NCBI RefSeq assembly: GCF_000968535.2
Contig: NC_016112.1
Location: 1,674,001 to 1,738,000, forward strand
Source: Methylotuvimicrobium alcaliphilum 20Z
Lineage (GTDB): Bacteria > Pseudomonadota > Gammaproteobacteria > Methylococcales > Methylomonadaceae
DNA: 64,000 nt
Reading direction: 5' to 3'
Made by a program: the position numbers and the translations under genes. Below the pieces are notes generated by a model that was not told the DNA's origin, ran no database searches, and worked only from the letters and a program-made list of their open reading frames with translations. Shown piece after piece: positions 28,161 through 37,843 of the stretch (position 1 is its first letter; each line of letters begins with the position of its first letter).

Positions 28161-29267
28161 TTAAGCTTTGGGCATATTCCGCAATTTTTCCACGACTTTG
28201 TCACCAAATTGTTCGGTACTGATCATCGTCACGCCGCTGCCGGGTTTCGACAAATCGGCGGTGGAGTAACCGTCGCCGAAAACACCTTGCATCGCATCCC
28301 ATACATTTTTAGCTTCAGCAGCCATATCGAAGCTGTTTTCCAGCATCATCGCGACCGAACCGATCATGGAATAAGGATTCGCGATGTTTTTACCGGCGAT
28401 ATCCGGTGCTGAACCGTGCGACGGTTCGTAATAGGCTTTATCGGGACCGATGCAGGCCGAAGGCATCAAGCCGAGAGATCCCAATATGCCGCCGCCTTGG
28501 TCGCTGAGAATATCGCCGAACATGTTTTCCATGACCATGACATCGAACTGGATCGGGTTCAGGCATAAGGCTGTTGCCGCCGCGTCGACCAGGAAGTTGA
28601 CGACCTTGACGTCCGGATATTCCTTGGCCACTTCTTCCATGACTTCGTTCCATAACACGCTGGATTTCAGTACGTTGCTTTTGTGAATATTGTGCAGCAA
28701 CTTGCGGCGTTTACTGGCCAATTTGAATGCTTCGTGCATGATACGACGAATTTGTTCCTCATCGTATTCCAGCGTTTCACGGACATAACGCAGTCCTTTG
28801 TCGTTGACACCCATTTCTTTTTCGCCGAAATACAGGCCGCCGACCAATTCGCGCACGATGATCAGATCGATCCCTTCGCCGATAATTTCAGGCTTGAGCG
28901 GTGAAAAATGCGCCAGAGATTTCGGTAGAGAAACCGGGCGGAAATTTGCGTAGGTATTGTAGCGACGGCGCATCGGCAGTAAAGCGCCGCGCTCGGGTTG
29001 TTGGTCGATGGGGATTTTTTTTGCTTCTTCATGGCTCAAGCCGATCGGGCCTTTCAGAATCGCATCGGCTTGGTCGCATATATCGATGGTCGCTTGCGGG
29101 AAGGCGTCGCCGGTTTCGAAGTAGGCGCAAGCTCCGAACGAGGCGGGCATCAATTCGAAGGTAACATCGTTACGTTCTTCGATGACTTTGAGAACCTTGA
29201 GGGCTTCGTGGGTGATTTCGGGGCCGATGCCGTCGCCGGCCAATACTGCGATTTTATAATGCTTCAT
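28161..29267 (-). CDS. leuB: 3-isopropylmalate dehydrogenase
   Basis: NAD-dependent oxidative decarboxylation of 3-isopropylmalate in leucine synthesis. 368 residues with AVLAGDGIGPEI, the NFRPV and RELVGGLYFGE substrate loops, the catalytic lysine/aspartate regions (VDAAATALCL, FDVMVMENMFGDILSDQ) and GSAPDIAGKNIANP. The HKSNVLKSS segment also occurs in related isocitrate/tartrate dehydrogenases, but length and neighbour support LeuB. It lies 89 bp downstream of the LeuA-like gene. leuC and leuD are not in the window. Confidence 0.9.
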   Translation of the reverse strand: MKHYKIAVLAGDGIGPEITHEALKVLKVIEERNDVTFELMPASFGACAYFETGDAFPQATIDICDQADAILKGPIGLSHEEAKKIPIDQQPERGALLPMRRRYNTYANFRPVSLPKSLAHFSPLKPEIIGEGIDLIIVRELVGGLYFGEKEMGVNDKGLRYVRETLEYDEEQIRRIMHEAFKLASKRRKLLHNIHKSNVLKSSVLWNEVMEEVAKEYPDVKVVNFLVDAAATALCLNPIQFDVMVMENMFGDILSDQGGGILGSLGLMPSACIGPDKAYYEPSHGSAPDIAGKNIANPYSMIGSVAMMLENSFDMAAEAKNVWDAMQGVFGDGYSTADLSKPGSGVTMISTEQFGDKVVEKLRNMPKA

Positions 29268-29356
29268 TTTTTATGTTTTTAAGTGAATGGAAAAATTTAA
29301 AACTCAATACATCGTGAATTAGACTGTTGTCGAGTTTGTGTTCACGGAGTCTGCCG

Positions 29357-30901
29357 CTATTCAGCGGAGGATTTCATTTCATGTAATTGAATGTTGATCA
29401 GTTTAATCGTGGCCATGATTCCAGAAAATACTTGATTGACGTGGACGCCTCGAGTTTTGCGTAATTCGTTCCCGCAATTCCACGTTATTACGCATTCGGT
29501 CAATGCATTGGCGTGGCCGCCCTTCGGTATGCGGACTTCATAATCGGCTAGTTCGGGTAATCGGTAGTCGTATTTTTTGAGCACCTTGCTGATTGCGTCG
29601 ATGAAGGCATCGAAGCCGCCGCTGCCGGCGCCGGTAGCTTGGTGGTTTTCGCCTTGGATTTCGACGCGAAGGCTGACCGTGGATTGGAGGTCCAAGCCGC
29701 TATTGAGCGAGCAATTCAGCAATTTAATATGTTGATAGCTCTTGCTTTCGAGAACATCGGCGATGATGAACGGTAGATCGTCGGTCGTGATGGTTTGTTT
29801 GGAGTCGCCGAGGCTAACAATGCGTGCGAGAACTTTCTTCTGGTCTTCTTCGGAAAGTTCGACTTCGAGTCGTTCGAGATTCTTTTTCAGCGAGGCCTTG
29901 CCGCTCATTTTGCCTAAGGCATAACTATGAGTTCGGGAAAAGCGTTCCGGTCCTAAGCGGGTTTTGTATAGACCGCCTTTTTGGTCGCCGTCGGCATGGA
30001 TGCCCGCGGTCTGTGTAAAGACATCGGCGCCGACGATCGGCGCATTTGCGGCAACGCGCTTGCCGGAAAAATTTTCCACCATGTTGCTGATGCGTACCAA
30101 ATGACTTTCGTCGATGGACAATTGCATGTTCATTTTATCGCGGAGGACCACGGCGACTTCAGCCAGGGATGCGTTGCCCGCGCGTTCGCCTAAACAATTG
30201 ATGGTGCAATGTACGGCGCTGATGCCGGCCCTAACCGCAGCCATAACATTGGCAGTCGCCAAACCGTAATCGTTGTGCGGATGAAAATCGAACAATAAAT
30301 CCGGGTAGCGCCCGCACATATCGTGGAAGCTGTTGAAAACTTCGTCCGGAGCCATGACGCCTAATGTGTCCGGCAGCATGAAGTGGCTGACCGGGCTATG
30401 CCGCAAGCGGTCCACGAGCCCATAGACATAATCGGGACTATCTTTGTAGCCGTTCGACCAGTCCTCCAGGTAGATGTTGATTTTCAGGCCTTGTTCGTGA
30501 GCATAGGCGATGGTTTGCAGAACTTCGGTGCTGTGTTGTTCGAGCGTCTTGCCGAGTTGTTCGCGGCAGTGTTTTTCGCTGCCTTTGGCCAGCAGGTTGA
30601 TGACCGATCCGCCCGTAGATCGAATCCAATCGACACTGCGCGTATGATCGACGAAGCCTAATACTTCGACGCGGTCGGCGAAACCTTCTTGCCGGGCCCA
30701 CTGATTGATTTGGCTGACGGCTTCTTTTTCACCTTCCGACACTCGAGCCGAAGCGACTTCGATTCGATCGACGCGCAAAAACTGCAACAAGGCCTTGGCA
30801 ATACTGACTTTTTCGGTCGGCGTGAAGGCGACGCCTTGCGTTTGCTCGCCGTCACGCAGGGTAGTGTCCATCAACTGAATGTGTCTTGACTCTATTGACA
30901 T
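29357..30901 (-). CDS. 2-isopropylmalate synthase / citramalate synthase-like enzyme (LeuA family)
   Basis: 514 residues. Claisen-condensing DRE-TIM enzyme: DTTLRDGEQTQGVAF at the N-terminus, the metal ligands in FHPHNDYGLATAN, the CINCLGERAGNAS loop and the FTQTAGIHADGD region, followed from about residue 380 by an allosteric LeuA dimer domain. Whether it uses ketoisovalerate (2-isopropylmalate) or pyruvate (citramalate) is not decidable by eye; the adjacent leuB supports the leucine pathway. The RVDRIEVASARVSEGE block differs from the usual proteobacterial LeuA and recalls a LeuA clade common in Bacteroidetes, so transfer is possible (inference). Confidence 0.82.
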   Translation of the reverse strand: MSIESRHIQLMDTTLRDGEQTQGVAFTPTEKVSIAKALLQFLRVDRIEVASARVSEGEKEAVSQINQWARQEGFADRVEVLGFVDHTRSVDWIRSTGGSVINLLAKGSEKHCREQLGKTLEQHSTEVLQTIAYAHEQGLKINIYLEDWSNGYKDSPDYVYGLVDRLRHSPVSHFMLPDTLGVMAPDEVFNSFHDMCGRYPDLLFDFHPHNDYGLATANVMAAVRAGISAVHCTINCLGERAGNASLAEVAVVLRDKMNMQLSIDESHLVRISNMVENFSGKRVAANAPIVGADVFTQTAGIHADGDQKGGLYKTRLGPERFSRTHSYALGKMSGKASLKKNLERLEVELSEEDQKKVLARIVSLGDSKQTITTDDLPFIIADVLESKSYQHIKLLNCSLNSGLDLQSTVSLRVEIQGENHQATGAGSGGFDAFIDAISKVLKKYDYRLPELADYEVRIPKGGHANALTECVITWNCGNELRKTRGVHVNQVFSGIMATIKLINIQLHEMKSSAE

Positions 30902-31268
30902 GATTTTCGCCTGTGGTTTCGATGCGAGTTAATGTGTGGAATGATGAAGGCCAAAGCCGATGCTCTCGTTTATGCTTTTCGAAAAGCATAAGCTACACGA
31001 AACCGCCTATTTTCCCCTAAAAGCACTTCATTTTGCAATTTTGAATCGACGCATGAAATGGAGTGCAACGGAATAATCGTATTTCTTCTGGCTCCCTTTA
31101 TTGTTTTTCAGATTGCAATATCCCGGCGCCTCCTAAGGCACTGCTGAAATTTGAAGTGCGAAAGGTATAAATTCGTCAGTATAACCATGAAGCACATGAA
31201 GTATTTCAATAGAATACCTAAATATTCCCTCTAATCTATTGGATAGTAATTATTCACACCCCCTATCA

Positions 31269-31303
31269 TTCCCACGCTCCGGCGCTCATCGTTATACATA
31301 AGT
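31269..31303. repeat. Left arm of a long inverted repeat around the IS at 31.4 kb
   Basis: CATTCCCACGCTCCGGCGCT followed by CATCGTTATACATAA matches the reverse complement of 32937-32971 with few differences. A second inner pair (31398-31418 with 32912-32932, GTAGGGTACGCT...GTACC) has one mismatch in 21. The IS therefore landed between the arms of an older palindrome. 30902-31268 contains no gene. Confidence 0.7.
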
Positions 31304-31427
31304 CAAAAACTACCCTTTTGCAATCTTAACCAATGAGACCTCGATACCATTTATTGTCACTTAACATTAGCGGATCACCTAACGCCAGACGAACCGCGTA
31401 GGGTACGCTGTGCGTACCATGGCAACC

Positions 31428-32857
31428 CATAAGCGCCAACTTAAGACGCAAGGCATTGATTCACAGTTGAAAAATCAAGATGTGGCCACAACATAGAGTA
31501 TTTTTACCGACGAAAGTGAAAATCCCTATGAAGCAGCCACAGCTAACAGATACCCTTTTTGATGACTTTTTGCAAGAGCTCCCAGCAGATTTCCAGGAGC
31601 AGGCCTATGAATTACAGGCGTTTGCACGGGCACGGAAAATCCGATCACCGTTGCAATTATTGCAGTTAGTCCTGTTGTATTGCGGACAGGACTTGTCGTT
31701 GCGCAGCTGTGCCGGCGAAGTTGCCAAGCTTCAAGGCTATTTGAGCGACACGGCGGTGACCAAGCGACTGGCGGCCTGCGTGGTGTGGATCAAGTCGTTA
31801 CTGAAGCGTGTGTTCGGATTGGATAAACAGATCAACAATGGCTCCTTGAATTTCATTGTGATTGACGGTTCGACCGTGCAAGAACCCGGCGCGAAAGAAA
31901 CAACGTATCGCTTGCATGTGGCGATCGACTTGATGAGCTTGACACTTCGCGAGGTCAACGTCACGACCGATAAAGTCGGCGAGAGCTTGGATCACTATCA
32001 GTTGACTGCAGGTGATGTCGCGTTGGTTGATCGAGGCTACAACCAACCGAAGTCTTTAGTCCCGCTCATTGATCGCGGCGGCCACGTCGTACTGCGCTAC
32101 AATCCACACAGCATGACGCTTTACGAACGGTGCAACGAACCGAAAGTGTTAAAATCGATTGGGAACAGCGCATACGCGATTTGAATGGTCAGCCGGGTGC
32201 GATACCGGTTTATCTGTGCCATCAAGACAAACGTATTGAAGGCGTGGTGCATGCGATGCCGTTACCGCCGGAACAGGCGCGCAAGCACGCCGCAAAGCGA
32301 AACAACGCGCGCGTGATAAAGGTCGCACGGCGAGCCAAAAGACCTTGATGCTGAGCGGCTGGGTGTTGATTTTTACTTCGCTCCCCGAAGCGCTGCTCGA
32401 CACGAAATCAATCGCTGAGCTCTACCGGGTTCGCTGGCAAGTGGAGCTGGTCATAAAGCGGCTAAAGAGCTTGCTTGATATCGACCGGCTACGCGCCCGA
32501 AAAGACAGCAAGCTGGCGGATTTATATTTGCACGGCAAGTTACTGTTTGCTGCAGTGACTCAAAAAATAGCGCAGCGCCGATTCGGCCGGGCGGCTACCA
32601 CAATGGACGGTGATCGTTCGATTACCCATTGGCGTTTATGGCGCACGATCGCCAATGAGATCAAGGCAGGACTTACGGCTTGTTTTCCAAAAAATGAGCG
32701 CTTTATTGATGACCACGTAAAAAGCCTTTGTGAACGTCCGCGCAAGAGAAAGCTTCAGGGTTTGCCGGGGCGTGTTTTGGAGCTCATTATTGAAGGTCGG
32801 GGAGGTGGCGTTAGTCTTACTTAATCAAATACTTAGATTCTTAAGTTGGCGCTTATG
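31428..32857 (+). mobile_element. IS4-family insertion sequence, copy 1 (decayed), 1430 bp
   Basis: Ends CATAAGCGCCAACTTAAGA and its inverted copy, identical to those of the intact element at 54314-55745. Flanked by an 11-bp target duplication CCATGGCAACC (31417-31427 and 32858-32868). It is two bases shorter than copy 2 because of two single-base deletions in the transposase gene (about 32146 and 32278). Confidence 0.92.
31528..32824 (+). pseudogene. IS4-family transposase, frameshifted
   Basis: Aligns along its whole length with the 432-residue transposase at 54414-55712. A lost G near 32146 ends the first frame shortly after ERCNEPKV; a second lost G near 32278 precedes the frame that continues from about 32345 with the YRVRWQVELVIKRLK signature. 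The first frame retains only two of the acidic residues and the second the third, so the product is not functional; it could be moved by copy 2 in trans because the ends are intact. Confidence 0.9.
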
Positions 32858-32936
32858 CCATGGCAACCCCGCAATGTTCATGTGCCAACCGAACCTCCAG
32901 GGCACGGCTTTGGTACGCGCAGCGTACCCTACAATT

Positions 32937-32971
32937 TATGTATAATGATGAGCGCTCCGGCGTGGGAATGA
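32937..32971. repeat. Right arm of the long inverted repeat around the IS at 31.4 kb
   Basis: Partner of 31269-31303. Beyond it, 32972-33141 has another short palindrome set (ACCGCTGGAGCGGTACTCAG) and TTTACGGGGGACTGAATAGT, which resembles 50571-50592. No gene is visible in 32858-33708. Confidence 0.65.
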
Positions 32972-33141
32972 AAACCGAGACGCTTTAGCATCTTGTACCG
33001 CTGGAGCGGTACTCAGGCGTTCCCCCGCAGAGCGTGGGAACGATAATTTACGGGGGACTGAATAGTTACATTGGATAAATTAAAGTTCTATACAAATGAA
33101 TCAACTTCTTATTCTCCATGATCTTCATGGTGAAATGTTTT

Positions 33142-33383
33142 TTTACTGTGAAAGTTCGTAGATTTGGACACTTTATCTAATTTTTCGATATACAAAGCTC
33201 TGTGCTGGCAATACCGGTTCCAGAGAGGGTGCGGTTGCTCGATCGACAGGCGTCGGCGGCAGGGAGCCGCCGTCGAGCCTACATGGACGTATTCACGGCG
33301 TCCTGTCGGGCGAGTGACCGCACCCTCCGCCACCAGAGAACTTTCATTTGCCAGGGCGATGGCTAGGCCTTCATGAACGTTAG
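33142..33383. repeat. 242-bp duplicated intergenic unit (copy 2, inverted), empty site for the 65-bp element
   Basis: Reverse complement of 10327-10637 minus 69 bp. At the junction this copy reads GGACGCCGTGAATACGTCC on the minus strand, with a single TGAA, and so preserves the pre-insertion state. The rest is nearly identical, including the AGATAAAGTGTCCAAATCTA flank. Confidence 0.88.
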
Positions 33384-33708
33384 GTTTAAGCATTGCTTGC
33401 TCAGATTAGGCGCTAGGTATTAGTAGCCTCAATACTATTAAATTGGGTTAATAAGCTTGAATGCGATATGTCGGGTTGCATAATTTAGCCGCTAGAACAT
33501 AAAATCTAGTCTACACTCTATGTGGTAAGTTATTTATTGATCAGGTAAATAATCGATATTACAAAGGGTTGGCGTTAAATAAAAACAATAAAAACTCAAT
33601 TTGAAAGCTAGCTTTTAACCCAGGCTGAATGGCTCTGTTAGGCTTGCACTAAACCGGCAACCGCCTTGATAAAGTCATTTATTTGTAATTTAGAGGATAA
33701 CAGCCGTT

Positions 33709-36700
33709 TTGAATACACTACTCAATCGTTCAAGCAAGCACGATCCTTATCAAACGACTTTAGGTCGAGGCCGATTTTTTAAGGATTTTATGCTGCTATT
33801 TCTGCCCGTTAGCTTTTTAGTCATGGCAGGTACTTTGTTGTTGGGCGAATCGCGCATTCATGCCGAATTATCTATGCTGATGGCCGACGAAACAATTTTT
33901 GTCGAGTTGGGGCAAGGTCGCTTGGATCAAGAGTTGGCTGTTCCAATAGGTCATTTGATGAGCTTAATCGATGAAAATCCGGTTCGCAGGGTTTATCAGG
34001 CCCCGAATGGCTCGGACACGAGCTCTATGCAAGAAGCATTTTTTTCGTTAATGACGCGTAACCCAATTTATGACAAAGTACGCTGGATCGACGAACAAGG
34101 AATAGAGCAAGTGCGAGTCAATAACAGAAGAGGGCGCCCGATCGTCGTTCCTCACGACGAATTACAGGCTAAAGTCGATCGCTATTTTTTTACCGATACC
34201 ATGCTGCTGAAGCAAGGGGAGATTTATATTTCCCCGCTCGATTTGAATATGGACGACGGCCGTATCGAGATTCCTTACAAGCCGACGATAAGGGTCTCAA
34301 GCCCAGTATTTGATGTGGCAGGTAAACCTCGAGGCATTCTCATCATTAATATAATGGCAAAATCCATGCTGGATGCTTTCGTCCAAAGCGCCGGCCCCGC
34401 CATTGACAGGTTGATGTTGGTCAATGACGAGGGCTATTGGCTAAAAAGCCCCAATGCAGAGGATGAATGGGGTTTCATGTTTCAACGGAAAGCGACTCTG
34501 GCTACACGGTATCCTCAAGTGTGGGAAGCAATAACCCGGCAGAAAAAAGGCCAGATCAGACTTGACGACGGGCTTTGGACATGGAGTTCCGTTTTGCTAA
34601 CGCCCATACAAGATGCTCGCTTATCGCACAACATACATTGGAAAGTGATTAGCCATTTACCAATGGAAAAATTATCGACGGTGGAAAATAATGTTTGGTC
34701 GGCTAAGGTCGCGAGTGCTTCGGTGATCTTGCTATTGTTTGCGATAGGCATAGGGCGTCTAATTCAGGCAAAATCGGCGCGCGCTCTGGCCGAGAAGGAA
34801 GCGGCTCTGGCGCGGGGCGAAGCGGAGTCGGCGACTCGTTTACAAGAGGCTCAAGCGTGTTTTCAAATGTTATTCGAAGCAAATGCCAGCGGCTTGTTGG
34901 TCGTCGATGCCGAAGGGAAAATAGTCATGGCTAACCCGGCCTTCGAGAATCTATTCGGCTATCAAGTATCGGAAGTGATCAATAGACCCGTGGAAATATT
35001 GCTTCCCGAAAAGTTTCGTTCACGCCATGCCAGGCAGCGTAAAGATTATTTACAAAACCCAACGACTCGGGCGATGGGTGAGGGAAGAGACTTATATGGA
35101 ACTCGCAAGGACGGTTCTATATTTCCGATAGAAATCGGCTTGAGTCCCTATCGGAGCGATAATCAACTTTTTGTCGTGGCAACCATTGTCGATATCTCCG
35201 AACGCAAGCGGATCCAAGATGCCTTGCTTCGAATGAATGAAACCTTGGAGCGAAACGTGGTCGAGCGTACCGCTGAATTACAGGCGGCAAAACAGGAGGC
35301 CGAACGGCTTGCCAGTGTTAAAGGCAACTTTTTGGCCAATATGAGTCATGAGATACGGACCCCAATGAACGCGATACTTGGATTGGCCTATTTATTGGAA
35401 AAAGCCGAACTTGGTACCGATGAACTTAATTTGGTGAAGAAAATTCGCATAGCCGGCCGGTCGTTGCTTGGAATCATCAACGATATTCTGGATTTTTCCA
35501 AAATAGAATCGGGGCGACTGGAAATCGAGCACGCGCCATTTCGGCTGAGCGATGTTCTGGACAACTTAGCCACGCTCATGTCGTCCATCGAATACAGCAA
35601 TAAAGTCGAATTGATTATGGGGCCGGCTCCCGAGGGTATCGAGTTTCTTCGGGGCGATGCGCTTCGGCTCGAACAAATATTGGTTAATTTGACCAGTAAT
35701 GCGCTTAAATTCACACAGCAGGGGAGCGTTACGATCTCCGTCATCAAATTACCGCCCAAGGATGGCCGGGATTATCTACGTTTCAGCGTCCGCGATACTG
35801 GCATGGGTATTCCTATTGAAAAACAAGCGGAAATTTTTAATGCTTTTTCTCAGGAAGACACTTCGACGACACGCCGTTTCGGCGGAACAGGGCTGGGTTT
35901 ATCGATATGTCGGTATTTGGTGCAAATGATGGGCGGAGAACTCGGCGTCAACAGCGAGCTTGGTATCGGCAGCGAGTTTTGGTTGATGCTGCCGATAGAG
36001 CGGGTTGAGCCTCAAGAGTATGTGCATCCGTCCATCGCGTTTCAAAACGTATTGATCGCCGACGATCATCCCGTGGCCAGGGAAATGTTGGCGGCAACGG
36101 TGCGTAGCTTGGGCTGGACTCCCGAGGTCGTCGAGTCGGGCGAAGAAGTTGTGGAGCGTATGATCGAACGAGCACGGAATAATAAACTCCCCGATATTGT
36201 ATTATTGGATTGGTGTATGCCCGGTGTTAATGGTCTCGAAGCCGGCAAACGCATAAGACAGGAGCTTGGCGATATTGCCGATGCTCCGATCATCGTTATT
36301 GCCACCGCTCATGACCGCGATGCATTGCTACGCGAACCGGATGTGGCAATAGCCGATGCCGTCTTGCACAAACCGATTACCGCTTCTTCGCTCTATAATG
36401 CCGTATCCGATGCCAAACAGCGTCGTCAAGGCGAAAGGTCAATACAGCATAACAATACAACGCCATCCGAGAAACGTCTCAACGGCTTAAATCTGCTACT
36501 GGTCGATGATAGTGAGATAAACCGCGATATGGCAAGGCGTATTTTGGAAGCCGAAGGGGCTACCGTTTATTTGGCGGACGAGGGTCATGCGGCCTTGCAA
36601 TGGTTAAGACTGAATCCGGATTTGGCCGATGTAGTATTGATGGATATACAAATGCCGCTCATGGATGGTTATGAAGCGACTCGGCAAATTCGTGAAGTCC

Positions 36701-37254
36701 TTGGCCTGACTCTGTTGCCTATTGTGGCGCTGACCGCCGGTGCATTCAAGAATCAACAGGCTGCAGCGCTCAATGCCGGGATGAATGGATTCATTGCCAA
36801 ACCGTTCGATGTCGAGGAATTAATCGCTTATTTGCAACAATATGTTACCGGTCCACAAGTAACGGCTGATTCTAAGAATGAGCCGATCGCTTCAGCTAAG
36901 AAAGACGATTCACAGTTTCCCATGATAGATATAGACAGAGGCCTTAATAATTGGGGGGATGCTGCAACTTACTATAAATACTTACAAAAGTTTGCCGAAT
37001 CGCACGGATATGACGGAGACGAAATCGCCAAAATGATGGCTCAAGGCGAGCGGGAAAGTGCTCTTGCCTTGGCGCATAAATTGAAAGGAACGGCAGGAAA
37101 CTTGGCGCTGATACAAGTGTGGAAGTTGGCTGAAAAGATCGAGTCTAGTCTTTTAAAAGACGGAGCTACGATAGATGAGTCGATTCAACAGTTGCAGCTT
37201 ATATTGAACGATACGTTGCGCGGAATCGGCCGTCTGAATGGTAAAGATAAGTAA
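33709..37254 (+). CDS. Hybrid sensor histidine kinase (sensor-PAS-HisKA-HATPase-REC-REC-HPt)
   Basis: 1181 residues from a TTG at 33709 with AGAGGA upstream (33692-33697); a later in-frame Met (residue 28) is an alternative. Two membrane helices (FMLLFLPVSFLVMAGTLLLG and VASASVILLLFAIGIGRLI) bracket a 280-residue periplasmic sensor, probably Cache-like. Then PAS (about 385-500), HisKA with the phospho-His in MSHEIRTPMNAILG, HATPase with NLTSNALKF, DTGMGIP and GGTGLGLSI, REC1 (Asp in LLDWCMPG), REC2 (Asp in LMDIQMPLMDGYEA) and HPt (His in LALAHKLKGTAGNLAL). A full phosphorelay is therefore in one chain. The normal C-terminal tail is displaced by a frameshift just after the stop (see next entry). 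Signal unknown. Confidence 0.88.
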   Translation: MNTLLNRSSKHDPYQTTLGRGRFFKDFMLLFLPVSFLVMAGTLLLGESRIHAELSMLMADETIFVELGQGRLDQELAVPIGHLMSLIDENPVRRVYQAPNGSDTSSMQEAFFSLMTRNPIYDKVRWIDEQGIEQVRVNNRRGRPIVVPHDELQAKVDRYFFTDTMLLKQGEIYISPLDLNMDDGRIEIPYKPTIRVSSPVFDVAGKPRGILIINIMAKSMLDAFVQSAGPAIDRLMLVNDEGYWLKSPNAEDEWGFMFQRKATLATRYPQVWEAITRQKKGQIRLDDGLWTWSSVLLTPIQDARLSHNIHWKVISHLPMEKLSTVENNVWSAKVASASVILLLFAIGIGRLIQAKSARALAEKEAALARGEAESATRLQEAQACFQMLFEANASGLLVVDAEGKIVMANPAFENLFGYQVSEVINRPVEILLPEKFRSRHARQRKDYLQNPTTRAMGEGRDLYGTRKDGSIFPIEIGLSPYRSDNQLFVVATIVDISERKRIQDALLRMNETLERNVVERTAELQAAKQEAERLASVKGNFLANMSHEIRTPMNAILGLAYLLEKAELGTDELNLVKKIRIAGRSLLGIINDILDFSKIESGRLEIEHAPFRLSDVLDNLATLMSSIEYSNKVELIMGPAPEGIEFLRGDALRLEQILVNLTSNALKFTQQGSVTISVIKLPPKDGRDYLRFSVRDTGMGIPIEKQAEIFNAFSQEDTSTTRRFGGTGLGLSICRYLVQMMGGELGVNSELGIGSEFWLMLPIERVEPQEYVHPSIAFQNVLIADDHPVAREMLAATVRSLGWTPEVVESGEEVVERMIERARNNKLPDIVLLDWCMPGVNGLEAGKRIRQELGDIADAPIIVIATAHDRDALLREPDVAIADAVLHKPITASSLYNAVSDAKQRRQGERSIQHNNTTPSEKRLNGLNLLLVDDSEINRDMARRILEAEGATVYLADEGHAALQWLRLNPDLADVVLMDIQMPLMDGYEATRQIREVLGLTLLPIVALTAGAFKNQQAAALNAGMNGFIAKPFDVEELIAYLQQYVTGPQVTADSKNEPIASAKKDDSQFPMIDIDRGLNNWGDAATYYKYLQKFAESHGYDGDEIAKMMAQGERESALALAHKLKGTAGNLALIQVWKLAEKIESSLLKDGATIDESIQQLQLILNDTLRGIGRLNGKDK

Positions 37255-37259
37255 AATGA

Positions 37260-37415
37260 TGCGATGTTGCCGAACCCGTATTGCTCGAGCTTGAAAAAAC
37301 TTTGCCTCGGCAGATGCTGAGACCTATTCAGGAATTAGTGGATAGCTTCGATCTTCGTGCCGCCGAGGAACAAACCGGGCAACTAATTTATCGCTTGAGC
37401 AATGATATGGAGTGA
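37260..37415 (+). pseudogene. Frameshifted C-terminal tail of the histidine kinase
   Basis: In another frame right after the kinase stop the DNA reads DVAEPVLLELEKTLPRQMLR ... ELVDSFDLRAAEEQTGQLIY then a TGA. This is the usual tail that follows the HPt domain in large hybrid kinases, with FDLRAAE as in family members. A small indel plus stop therefore shortened the kinase by about 50 residues; all catalytic domains remain upstream. Confidence 0.6.
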
Positions 37416-37420
37416 AGACC

Positions 37421-37576
37421 ATGATGGTAAATGGTCCGATTTTATGTGCCGACGACGAATCTTATAACTTAGGTATATTGAGAATGGCGTTGAAAGAACA
37501 TCACTCACTGGTATTCGCTCGTAGCGGCAGGGAAACCCTGCTTGCCGTCGCGAAACATCGCCCCGCTTTTTGTCCA
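37421..37576 (+). pseudogene. Truncated response-regulator gene
   Basis: Starts directly after the kinase tail with an ATG (37421 or 37424) and encodes the first half of a receiver domain: ILCADDESYNLGILRMALKE with the acidic pair, then AKHRPAF. The frame then runs into the inverted-repeat sequence GTCCACGAAACACACGAAAA, before the phosphorylated aspartate. The rest of the gene is missing up to cysG, so the cognate regulator of the kinase was probably lost. Confidence 0.7.
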
Positions 37577-37833
37577 CGAAACACACGAAAATATTTAATT
37601 ACTGGGAAAGTTCGTTGCCCGTATGCAGCGTAAGCGGAATACGGGGATTGCGTGACCTCGAACGTCCCGGATTGCACTTGCGCTCCATCCGGGCTACGCG
37701 GTTAAGCTTTCATTTGCTGGGGCGATTGCCAGGCTTTCCTGAACGTTAGTTATACTCTCCAAGTTGCTCACCCAATAGAAGGTTCAAAAGATTTATGTAA
37801 CAACCGTGTGTATTTTGTGATTTTCGTGGACAA
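37570..37833. repeat. Inverted-repeat-bounded segment that truncates the response regulator
   Basis: Left end GTCCACGAAACACACGAAAA and right end TTTTGTGATTTTCGTGGAC form terminal inverted repeats, as at 4318-4449. The interior includes TTTCATTTGCTGGGGCGATT and CTGAACGTTAG, a degraded relative of the flank of the 33142-33383 unit. No gene is visible in it. Confidence 0.55.
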
Positions 37834-37843
37834 ATCTTCGAAT

